In this document: piece by piece, positions 1 to 7,010 of the stretch
Layout of the letters: each line of letters opens with the position of its first letter
Position numbering within the stretch: position 1 is the stretch's first letter
Assembly: GCA_020636495.1 (NCBI GenBank)
Contig: JACJXQ010000008.1
Span: 806,001 to 870,000, forward strand
Direction: 5' to 3'
Source of the DNA: Chitinophagales bacterium
Lineage (GTDB): Bacteria; Bacteroidota; Bacteroidia; Chitinophagales; Chitinophagaceae
DNA length: 64,000 bases
The notes under the pieces: model-generated
The model's database searches: none
What the model saw: only the letters and a program-made list of their open reading frames with translations
Told to the model about the DNA's origin: nothing
Translations under genes and position numbers: made by a program

Positions 1-44
1 ATTCAAAAAAAAGCCGTAACTTATATTGCTTTTAAAACCATATT

Positions 45-1283
45 ATGAAAACCATATCGATAACTCTATTAGGTATATTATTCTCGTGGTATGCCCATGC
101 ACAATTGTGGCGGGTAGGGGCTGTAGTTACTACTCAACGAGATGCATCACTCAAAATAACCTACCAGGATTCTACCTGCTATTATTACGACTCTTCAGGA
201 CGTGGCAGTAACAAAATGGCGGATACTATTTTGTTCACTACATCGGACAGGTATTCTTTGCAACAGGGCAGCATGGTAAAGTTTGGCGACGTATGGGCAC
301 AGAAATTCGATCAGCAGGACAGGATAACGAGCCTGGTCACGTTGAATAATTCTTCCGCCGATACTGTGTCAGAAGATTTTTACATATACAGCCCTGGTGG
401 CAGTCGCTTATTGTATTCAAAAGAATACACAAAATATGCAGGGCCTAATCAGCCAATATATTGGGCATGGGATAGTTATAGCTATACCTTCAATACGCAG
501 GGGAAACTTGAGCGATTGATCTACAGACAACAGTGGCCTTCGTACCCGACGTTGACCACATATACTACTATATACACTTACGATTCATCGGGTTTCCTTA
601 TCAACGACAGCACTTCTTATCATAGTTTGCCCAGCCAGGGAAAATATACCCGGTCTGAATATGAGAACGACCTAAATGGTGACAGTGTTATAACGCGACA
701 TTATACATGGGATGAAGTAGATACCGTATACAGGCTCTCGCTTGCAAAAGCTTATACTTACGACACCGCCCGCAGAGTAATAGTGGATAGTAATATATAC
801 GGGGCTACTAATGGTGCTGTTCACTGGTACACCTACCATCCAAACGGAGACCTGTATCGGGACAGCTTCTTCACCACTATATCGTTGGGTGTGTCTACCT
901 ATGAATATAATACCCACGATAAAATTGCAAAGATCACTACGGAGGAAGTGTATAACTCGTATAAGAACACGATAACAAAGGTGTACTATTACCAGCACTA
1001 CTGGCCTAAGAGCGTTGCGGGTTTAGATCAGTTGCAGGCTGATATTACGTTATATCCCATACCCGCATCAGGAACGTTGCATCTAAAAGGGCAGTTCAAA
1101 GAACCAGGGCAGTTGCGCATGAGTATTACAGATATCACCGGGAGGAGTTTAAAACAGTATACTTTACATACCGGAGCTGAGTTGAATGTTCAATTGCATA
1201 TAGAAGATCTGGCTCCGGGTAATTATGTAATGAACTTTGAACAATCCGGGCACACTGTAAGTAAAAAGTTTGTTGTGCAGTAA
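45..1283 (+). CDS. Secreted protein with T9SS type A sorting domain
   Basis: 412 aa. A signal peptide (about residues 1-19, ending AHAQ) is followed by a Tyr/Ser/Thr-rich body with recurring 'YTYD..G' segments, which look like degenerate YD/RHS-type beta repeats. The last about 80 residues form a typical T9SS type A C-terminal domain: 'LYPIPASGTLHLKG', 'ITDITGRSLKQY', then 'LAPGNYVMNF' and a basic tail. By family knowledge the protein should cross the outer membrane through T9SS and be attached to the surface or released. The molecular role of the body is not recognisable. It stands alone, and the repeat-rich region 1284-2089 follows directly. Confidence 0.85.
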   Translation: MKTISITLLGILFSWYAHAQLWRVGAVVTTQRDASLKITYQDSTCYYYDSSGRGSNKMADTILFTTSDRYSLQQGSMVKFGDVWAQKFDQQDRITSLVTLNNSSADTVSEDFYIYSPGGSRLLYSKEYTKYAGPNQPIYWAWDSYSYTFNTQGKLERLIYRQQWPSYPTLTTYTTIYTYDSSGFLINDSTSYHSLPSQGKYTRSEYENDLNGDSVITRHYTWDEVDTVYRLSLAKAYTYDTARRVIVDSNIYGATNGAVHWYTYHPNGDLYRDSFFTTISLGVSTYEYNTHDKIAKITTEEVYNSYKNTITKVYYYQHYWPKSVAGLDQLQADITLYPIPASGTLHLKGQFKEPGQLRMSITDITGRSLKQYTLHTGAELNVQLHIEDLAPGNYVMNFEQSGHTVSKKFVVQ

Positions 1284-1286
1284 GTG

Positions 1287-1340
1287 TTAAGCGGGACGCT
1301 TCAGCAATCTTAGGACCGAGCGATATGCCTGGACCAGTGG
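1287..1340. repeat. Direct repeat, left copy (about 53 bp)
   Basis: This stretch begins TTAAGCGGGACGCT and ends TGGACCAGTGG. It recurs in the same orientation at 1678-1730 with roughly 8-9 differences over 53 positions; the cores TTAAGCGGGACGCT, AATCTTAGGACC and TGGACCA are identical. The two copies start 391 bp apart and bracket the hairpin element at 1389-1601. The left copy starts four bases after the stop codon of the preceding gene. The origin is unknown. Seen directly in sequence. Confidence 0.8.
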
Positions 1341-1388
1341 GCTGAGAGGAAATTCTTCAAAAGCCTATGAATGCATTCTGAACATGTG

Positions 1389-1601
1389 TCAGCATTACTC
1401 AGCTTGCGTTCATTTCTTTTATTTCGTTCATTTTGTCTTTTCTGTTGACTCAATGAGTCGCTATGCTTGTTGCTTCTCCAAAAGAAACGAACTCCCGCAT
1501 GAGGCGGGACAAGCTCCGAAAAGGAGCCCCGTCCCTTAAGCTTCAAGGGACGGGATGTTTCCCTGATGGAACCACATTACTACTGCGCTGCCAAACTTGG
1601 G
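1389..1601 (-). repeat. Dispersed hairpin repeat, copy 1
   Basis: Reading on the minus strand, this stretch matches 42582-42724 on the plus strand. Shared blocks include GGCAGCGCAGTAGTAATGTG, CCATCAGGGA, GTTCGTTTCTTTTGGAG and AAAAGAAATGAACG. A perfect 10-bp stem (1528-1537 with 1545-1554) closes a loop containing AAGCTT. Further hairpins lie at about 1494-1508 and 1513-1526, and an interrupted palindrome GACTCAATGAGTC at 1447-1459. No transposase is present. Similar 'TTCGTTTCTTTTGG' intergenic repeats are, as I recall, common in Bacteroidota genomes. Short open frames inside it are judged non-coding. Confidence 0.75.
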
Positions 1602-1677
1602 ATATCGATGGCTTTAAGGTGCATAAAGAAGTATCTGTTTTAATGGAGTATCTGTTGCAGAAAGTTTGTCGGTTTGA

Positions 1678-1730
1678 TTAAGCGGGACGCTCCGGTAATC
1701 TTAGGACCTAGTGAGATGCTTGGACCAAGG
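1678..1730. repeat. Direct repeat, right copy
   Basis: Second copy of the repeat at 1287-1340, same orientation, ending TGGACCAAGG. Together they frame the hairpin element. Such framing could reflect an old insertion with duplicated flanks, a decayed duplication, or two units of a longer repeat family. The sequence alone does not decide. Confidence 0.8.
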
Positions 1731-2089
1731 AAAACAACTAGGTATTAGCTGTAGTACTAAGTACCAGCCAAACACCTCAAGTGAATTGTTAGACGAATGT
1801 CCTTCGAAAGCATATACAGCAAAAGGGGCTAAAACAGGATTGTAAGAAGCCAGATAATTTGCTTGTTTAGGTATTTACACAAAATAATGACATAACCAAA
1901 TAAAAATGATTGTTTTTTTATAATAAAATGTATTTAAGAAATACAGTTGTTATGTCGGTTTGGTTGTTCTAAGGTTTCTGGATGTTTGTGTTGCAATGTA
2001 TCCGATGAACCGGTTCAAAAAAAGAGGAGTTGTGCGCGTAAACCGAAAAGCGTTAAACAGAGTAGGTAAAAACTTTTAAACTAAATTTT
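1731..2089. other. AT-rich noncoding leader region with nested inverted repeats
   Basis: No convincing gene here. Between 1889 and 1956 an 8-bp outer arm pair (GACATAAC / GTTATGTC) encloses an inner perfect 7-bp pair (TGTATTT / AAATACA, 1929-1945). The region lies immediately upstream of the small secreted protein genes and probably carries their promoter and leader, but no clear TAnnTTTG element could be assigned. Confidence 0.45.
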
Positions 2090-2425
2090 ATGAAAAAAAT
2101 TTTATTTGTATTAACACTTTGTTCTTTAGTAGGCTCAAGTGCCTTTGCAACAATCAAAATCACTGTAATGGGTTCAGGTGGACTTGAATCAGACGGAACA
2201 AAACATAAAGTGTGTCCTAACCAGCCTCAGTCTAATTCTTGTGCCAAGATTGACTTGCCAAGCAGTACTGCGTCAGGTACAGTTACAACAGACGTGGGGA
2301 TGCCTACAGAGCAGACATATGATATAATTGAGCTGGAAGCAATGCCACCTGTAGAGCTCATTGAAGGCGAAAATACAGTTGGAGGTGATCTTATTCAGTT
2401 CATTCTTCTTGGTCCTGTAGAATAA
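2090..2425 (+). CDS. Small secreted two-cysteine protein (paralogue 1)
   Basis: 111 aa, starting ATGAAAAAAATT. Signal peptide about residues 1-20 (LVGSSAFA). The mature part starts with 'MGSGG' and has two cysteines (C42, C51) in the frame K-V-C-P-N...C-A, and it is acidic toward the C-terminus. The next gene encodes a protein with the same 'GSGG..D.K.CPN....CA' layout (C44, C52), so the two are tandem paralogues that have diverged after the cysteine region. I recognise no family. The AT-rich base composition contrasts with the neighbours past 4900. Role unknown; a secreted structural, signalling or peptide-like product is inference. Confidence 0.75.
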   Translation: MKKILFVLTLCSLVGSSAFATIKITVMGSGGLESDGTKHKVCPNQPQSNSCAKIDLPSSTASGTVTTDVGMPTEQTYDIIELEAMPPVELIEGENTVGGDLIQFILLGPVE

Positions 2426-2452
2426 TTAACTCATTTTAAAAAGTAACTAATT

Positions 2453-2836
2453 ATGAAAAAAGTATATTTATCAATTGCGATGATGTTTTTGACATTATTA
2501 TCGTATCAAGATTCAAATGCTATGAAACACACGTTTCATGGTAGCGGAGGTATAGTTGTTGAAGGCGAAGACACCAAAATATGCCCTAATAGTGGCAGCG
2601 GAGCATGTGCTGTAGTTGAAGGTACATTTTGGGAACTGGCTAAGCTATGGTGGAATAGCCAGATTGTTGCGGATCACGATTTGGATAATGTCGATGTGAC
2701 GTATTATCAGGACGGAATTCCGGTTGGTGTTACTTTGACAAACGTTAATATAACTATTGTTCAAGAGTTGGTTACATCTATAAACGAAGAACTTGAAGAA
2801 AGTGAAAGTATAGGTAACTATATCTTATTGCGGTAA
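2453..2836 (+). CDS. Small secreted two-cysteine protein (paralogue 2)
   Basis: 127 aa. Signal peptide about residues 1-23 (LLSYQDSNA). Then 'HGSGG' and 'K-I-C-P-N...A-C-A' (C44, C52), matching the 111-aa protein just upstream. The rest is unlike paralogue 1 apart from a similar end (ILL). It begins 27 bp after the upstream stop, so the two are probably co-transcribed. A strong terminator follows at 2847-2877. No known family recognised. Confidence 0.75.
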   Translation: MKKVYLSIAMMFLTLLSYQDSNAMKHTFHGSGGIVVEGEDTKICPNSGSGACAVVEGTFWELAKLWWNSQIVADHDLDNVDVTYYQDGIPVGVTLTNVNITIVQELVTSINEELEESESIGNYILLR

Positions 2837-2846
2837 GTATCTATAT

Positions 2847-2877
2847 GGGATAGGAAAATTTCCTATCCCATTTTTTT
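2847..2877 (+). terminator. Rho-independent terminator after the small-protein pair
   Basis: GGGATAGGAAA and TTTCCTATCCC are complementary arms around a very short centre, followed by a run of seven T. It ends the two-gene small-protein unit only 10 bp before the next start codon, so the gene at 2887 is either reached by read-through or has a promoter hidden within the small gene. Confidence 0.85.
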
Positions 2878-2886
2878 AAAAAAAAC

Positions 2887-4644
2887 ATGACAATGAAAAA
2901 GGTAATAATTATTTTATTTCTGGCAATTATTTCTATCAATTCCTACGGAGAAGGATTATATGAAGCCAGCCCGTTTGCTTATACGAAAGATTCTGTTAGT
3001 TCGTTCTTTACAAAGAAGAGACTGACCGTAGCAAATAAATATTTGTACGTTATTTATTTTGCCCCGAGTGACTGTCCACGTTGTGAAGGACTTATAACAC
3101 CGTTTGTTAATTTCCTTATCAACGGTAAGCATTGCACTATGGATGATATAGTGATGATAGTTGATTATGCAAATGCTGACGTTGCAAAAAAATATATAAC
3201 TGACAATAATTTTAATGTCAAAAATGTTATTATAGATAATTCCGAGAGATTTTTCAATTATTTCTATAATAATACTAACCACCTGCAGGTGCCTTATTTT
3301 TATAAATTCAATGAGGACTTTGATTTGTTGAGATTTAATGCATTTTTAGGTATCGAATTGAGTCAGAAGTTGGCTAAAGAAATTGCTGAAGATTCAACAA
3401 TTGTTCCTGTTACGGACTTAGTTCTGTCTGATGTCAAACAAGAGGAAGACTCTAGTGTAATAAATGATCAGGCGTATGACGCATTGAGTTTTGTGAAGGA
3501 CATAGTTCTTGAACAAAGTGAAGAAGCAATGCCATCTAAGGCATCTTCTATATATTATGACATAGAAACGAAAAGAATAGCATGGTTGGATTATGTGTTA
3601 TCAGCTGTTTACGTTTATGATGAAAATGGCAAGTTCGTCAAACAAATGGAACCTTCCGATTCTGAATTTGAGAAATTTTCCAAAATAGACATTGATACTG
3701 CAACATATAGTATGCTCAAACAAAACCTGTTGAAGGTAATCTATCTGAAAATTCTGAACCTGAATGATAAAACAGTGCAGTTGATAGGTTCGTTACCACG
3801 GCTATATATGACAGTTGAAGGTTCTGACACAAGTGTTGACTACTCTAATGAAATGTGCATAATTGATAAAGGCATTGATTCTGCGTCCACCATTGTGTCA
3901 ACTATTAAATTTCCAGAAGAACTGAACAAAAAAGGTTTTTTCCCAAAACATGTAAATATATACACCTATGATTCTATGATTTTACTACCTGTATATAAAG
4001 GGTGGCCGGTAATCGGATCAAAAGGATTTGACTCGACTAATTATTCGGCTTCATACAACCCTTTTGTTGATTCTTTCTATGATTATACACCATTGTTTTA
4101 TGCTATTGATACAAGAAATGACTCAATCAAGATAGTTGGTAATCTCAGTCAACAATTTAAGGATGATAAATCAGGTTATTATAATTACAGACCTAAATTT
4201 ATTGCCAAAGACAACCGCCTTTACTTTCATGATGGATACAGTGGTTATTTTTTGGTGTACGACAAGAAATTTAAAATTATAGACACATTGTTTTGTCTGC
4301 CGGCTAAAAAAGGTATTGTCAGGAATACTTATAATAGTAATAATACAGAACAAACGCCCTTAGAATATTTGAATGCGACAAGGATGGATATAGACACAAA
4401 GATAGTGGATCTCAAAGTTGTGGGTAACCGATTGTTATTACTATATCAATACCGTGATGTAATGCTATTGAATAATTATAACCTTACTGATAGAACATCT
4501 TCGATATATAAAATTGATGATAAGACGAATAGCACTAATAAGCAAAATAAATATGCCATAAGCTGTACACAAGATAAGGCACTCGTTACAAAGGTATATG
4601 ATGGCATTGCTAAAATAAGTTTTACAAAGTACATACAATTATAG
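2887..4644 (+). CDS. Secreted thioredoxin-like protein with propeller-like C-terminal region
   Basis: 585 aa from 2887; ATG at 2893 (MKKVIIIL) is an equally good start and resembles its neighbours' starts. Signal peptide to about residue 21. An N-terminal thioredoxin-like part has 'YVIYFAPSDCPRCEG' with Cys63-Pro-Arg-Cys66, and a likely cis-Pro segment 'LQVPYFYKF'. From about residue 210 there are repeated beta-strand segments such as 'LYFHDGYSGYFLVYD' and 'IAWLDYVLSAVYVYDENG', which resemble the TolB-like/6-bladed propeller proteins of Bacteroidota. It follows two small secreted cysteine proteins, so acting on their cysteines is a reasonable inference, not shown. AT-rich, with codon use unlike the core genes. 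Confidence 0.75.
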   Translation: MTMKKVIIILFLAIISINSYGEGLYEASPFAYTKDSVSSFFTKKRLTVANKYLYVIYFAPSDCPRCEGLITPFVNFLINGKHCTMDDIVMIVDYANADVAKKYITDNNFNVKNVIIDNSERFFNYFYNNTNHLQVPYFYKFNEDFDLLRFNAFLGIELSQKLAKEIAEDSTIVPVTDLVLSDVKQEEDSSVINDQAYDALSFVKDIVLEQSEEAMPSKASSIYYDIETKRIAWLDYVLSAVYVYDENGKFVKQMEPSDSEFEKFSKIDIDTATYSMLKQNLLKVIYLKILNLNDKTVQLIGSLPRLYMTVEGSDTSVDYSNEMCIIDKGIDSASTIVSTIKFPEELNKKGFFPKHVNIYTYDSMILLPVYKGWPVIGSKGFDSTNYSASYNPFVDSFYDYTPLFYAIDTRNDSIKIVGNLSQQFKDDKSGYYNYRPKFIAKDNRLYFHDGYSGYFLVYDKKFKIIDTLFCLPAKKGIVRNTYNSNNTEQTPLEYLNATRMDIDTKIVDLKVVGNRLLLLYQYRDVMLLNNYNLTDRTSSIYKIDDKTNSTNKQNKYAISCTQDKALVTKVYDGIAKISFTKYIQL

Positions 4645-4690
4645 TCATACGTAATTATTAGTTCGTTAGGCGAATTTGTTTTTAGGATAA

Positions 4691-4735
4691 TGGGAAGTGC
4701 GCGAGTCACCTGATTTGTGCCTTCCCAATTAAATA
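4691..4735 (+). terminator. Weak hairpin after the thioredoxin-like gene
   Basis: TGGGAAG (4691-4697) can pair with CTTCCCA (4721-4727) across a long loop, followed by an A/T-rich run. This is a possible but weak terminator for the gene ending at 4644. Confidence 0.3.
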
Positions 4736-4804
4736 TTTTTCATCTGGTTGAAAGACTTACTGGTCAGAGCGTCTAGCTAAGACAAATGTTTTCTCTACCC
4801 TCGC

Positions 4805-4897
4805 CATTTCTTATTAAAAGTTAATGGGTGGGTTTTTCGGTGTGTTACTTTTGCCCTGTCAAACGTTAAGACAGGAAAAATGACTACTTCAACATAA
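4805..4897 (+). pseudogene. Decayed duplicate of the DUF4386 gene front (promoter plus first codons)
   Basis: This stretch aligns almost without gaps to 6199-6290, the upstream region and first codons of the DUF4386 gene. Both contain a TAC-TTTG-type -7 element (TACTTTTG at 4846 versus TACCTTTG at 6241), TTTGCCCT.TCAAAC, and the start ATGACTACTTCAA. Here the frame stops after five codons (ATG ACT ACT TCA ACA TAA). It appears to be the remains of a tandem duplication, with the permease gene between the copies. The copy may still hold an active promoter. Confidence 0.7.
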
Positions 4898-4929
4898 TCA
4901 CGGGCTTTGGAGCCGGAGGATATTTACTG

Positions 4930-6144
4930 TTATATTGTATACTTCAACACCATACCTGTTATCAACCAAACCATACATGTTATTGCCAACCATTTCAGTA
5001 TGGTATCGGTAGTGCTGCTTTTGTTGTGGTGATGCATATGGTTCACCTTGTGTTGTTCTCCTTTATGTCCGGGCAAAAATACCAGTGCCAGCACCACTAC
5101 TGCAAAGGCGATATTGAGGAAGAAGGTGTAATTGAGTTGAAAATATTCTTTCTGCATAATAGTGACAGCGCCGCTATGCGGCAGCAGGTGAAATATATCC
5201 AGCCCGTAGTGCAGCAATAAGGATGAGATGACCAGTGATACGAACAACAGGAACAGGATGAACAACGACATCTTCCACCCATAATATTTTGCGTTGATCC
5301 TTAATACAGGCAGTACTACCAGGTCGCTGAAGATAAATGCCATCACCCCTGCAAAGCTCACCCCCTTGCCATACAGCAGTGCCGCGAGGGGAATGTTTCC
5401 CATTGACCCTATAAATGTGAAAAATGCAGCAACAGGCCCTACCAGCACATGTTCCAGCAGTGTAAAAAATGAATAGTCGCCGCCGGTCTTTCCTGAGTTG
5501 ATGAACAAGGTGCGGAAAAACTCATCGGGTACAAAGGCGGCAATGATACCCGCAATGGTAAACCCTATGGTCACGTCTTTCCATACCATCTGCCACTCCA
5601 TGTTGAATTGTTTTGCCACCTTAGCCCAGCTTTCGGCGGAGAATAACTTTTGTTTTGCAGGTAGCTCATCATCCTGTGTGTTATCATCCAGCTTATTTCG
5701 TGCGGCTGCTACCAGTTTGTCCGGCTTTATGATGCGCACCAGTATATAGCTGAACAGTATCAACAGGATGCCACCCACATATTCGCCCACCAGGAACTGC
5801 CAGCCCATGAATATGGAAATGATGATACCCAACTCGATGACCAGGTTGGTAGAGGCCAGCAGGAATGCTATGGATGAAATAAAACTGGCACCTTTTTGAA
5901 AGATGGAGCGAGTAGTGGCCAGTGCTGAAAAACTGCACGAACTGCTGATGAACCCGAAAAAAGTGCCCAGTAGTATATCTTTTTTGCCGGACCGTCCCAT
6001 AGCCTTTTGCATGCGTGCTTCGGTAACGAACACCTGTATGATACTACTTATGAGATACCCGAGTATGAACGCCCATAATGCCATCCAGAAAAAGCCGACA
6101 GATGTGTAGGCAGCTTCTCCCCATTTGCTGATTAGATCTTTCAT
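4930..6144 (-). CDS. Predicted permease (ArsP_1 / YraQ family)
   Basis: 404 aa inner-membrane protein with two clusters of hydrophobic segments separated by a charged cytoplasmic loop (about residues 140-185). Features of the YraQ/ArsP_1 permease family (PF03773) are visible: 'GFISSSCSFSALATTRSIFQKGA' near residue 70 with its conserved Ser/Cys turn, and the second-half counterpart 'GNIPLAALLYGKGVSFAGVMAFIFSDLVVLP'. A histidine-rich loop near the C-terminus (HKVNHMHHHNK) could bind metal. Family members are suspected exporters, including of organoarsenicals, but the substrate here is unknown. Monocistronic on the minus strand. Confidence 0.85.
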   Translation of the reverse strand: MKDLISKWGEAAYTSVGFFWMALWAFILGYLISSIIQVFVTEARMQKAMGRSGKKDILLGTFFGFISSSCSFSALATTRSIFQKGASFISSIAFLLASTNLVIELGIIISIFMGWQFLVGEYVGGILLILFSYILVRIIKPDKLVAAARNKLDDNTQDDELPAKQKLFSAESWAKVAKQFNMEWQMVWKDVTIGFTIAGIIAAFVPDEFFRTLFINSGKTGGDYSFFTLLEHVLVGPVAAFFTFIGSMGNIPLAALLYGKGVSFAGVMAFIFSDLVVLPVLRINAKYYGWKMSLFILFLLFVSLVISSLLLHYGLDIFHLLPHSGAVTIMQKEYFQLNYTFFLNIAFAVVVLALVFLPGHKGEQHKVNHMHHHNKSSTTDTILKWLAITCMVWLITGMVLKYTI

Positions 6145-6240
6145 GTGTAGTTGCGTTATGTATATATAACGCCGCCGGGGCTGTTATGTTCAATGTTTCA
6201 TTTCTTACCCAAAGTCAATGAATGGCGAAACGGGCAGAAA

Positions 6241-6248
6241 TACCTTTG
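6241..6248 (+). promoter_or_regulatory. -7 promoter element of the DUF4386 gene
   Basis: TACCTTTG matches the Bacteroidota -7 consensus TAnnTTTG and lies 26 bp before the ATG at 6274. The equivalent TACTTTTG is kept in the decayed copy at 4846-4853. No clear -33 TTTG was found. Confidence 0.5.
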
Positions 6249-6273
6249 CCCTATCAAACTAAAACACAGAGCA

Positions 6274-6996
6274 ATGACTACTTCAATTAACACAATAGCC
6301 AACCCTGTAAAGTATGCCAGGACAGCAGGTTGGCTTTATTTACTTATTGCCATAGCCGGCATGTACAGCATTGGGTATGTACCTGCACAGATAGTAGTGA
6401 CCGGTGATGCACAGGCTACTGTCGCCAATATCATCTCGAAACAGGGCTTGTACCTTTCCGGTATCACGGGTGATATTATGGTCATGATTATGGAGGTGAT
6501 GCTTACGGCTATGCTGTACCAAATGTTCAGGAATGTGAACCGCACCATTTCACTCATAGCTGCCTATGCACGTATAGCGATGACCATCGTCATGGGTATC
6601 AACCTGTTCAACTACCTGTTACCGTTGATGATACTCAAGGGGGCAGGCTATACCGACACATTCACACAAGAGCAGTTGAATGCCACCTGTATGTTCCTGG
6701 TCGAGGCTCACCAATACGGCATTTATATATGGCCGTTGTTTTTTGCACTTCATTTAGTGATGCTGGGTTGGCTGGTGATAAAGTGTGGTTACTATCCTAA
6801 ATGGTTGGGGTTGCTGATGCTTACGGGCAGCCCGGGTTATGCAGGACATAGCATGATGAATATTACCGGCCTGGATAGTATCGCAGTGGTAGTGAATATC
6901 CTGCTGGCAGTATCAGTAGTTGGTGAATTAGGTTTCACCTTCTGGTTGCTGCTAAAGGGTGTGAATACAAAAAGACTTGCGGGTTATGGCTTTTAA
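6274..6996 (+). CDS. DUF4386 family membrane protein
   Basis: 240 aa from the ATG at 6274 (MTTSINTIANP). A longer frame begins at 6151 but would run through the promoter-like element, and the duplicated front at 4805 also begins at this ATG. About six to seven hydrophobic segments are seen, beginning 'ARTAGWLYLLIAIAGMYSIGY', which is the usual opening of the DUF4386 family; the C-terminal part has 'YPKWLGLLMLTGSPGYAGHSM'. Inner-membrane location is inferred. The function of the family is unknown. Confidence 0.8.
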   Translation: MTTSINTIANPVKYARTAGWLYLLIAIAGMYSIGYVPAQIVVTGDAQATVANIISKQGLYLSGITGDIMVMIMEVMLTAMLYQMFRNVNRTISLIAAYARIAMTIVMGINLFNYLLPLMILKGAGYTDTFTQEQLNATCMFLVEAHQYGIYIWPLFFALHLVMLGWLVIKCGYYPKWLGLLMLTGSPGYAGHSMMNITGLDSIAVVVNILLAVSVVGELGFTFWLLLKGVNTKRLAGYGF

Positions 6997-7010
6997 AACT
7001 GCACCACGCA

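Noticed and set aside
1310..1546. 78-aa frame on the minus strand inside the dispersed repeat
   Set aside because: It lies across the hairpins and direct repeat, has no protein-like features, and the matching frame in copy 2 is not kept.
1463..1681. 72-aa frame on the plus strand in the same repeat
   Set aside because: It runs through the hairpin stem and into the right direct repeat; no conserved domain or start context.
6151..6273. N-terminal extension of the DUF4386 protein
   Set aside because: It crosses the promoter element, and the duplicated copy at 4805 shows that the conserved start is the ATG at 6274.
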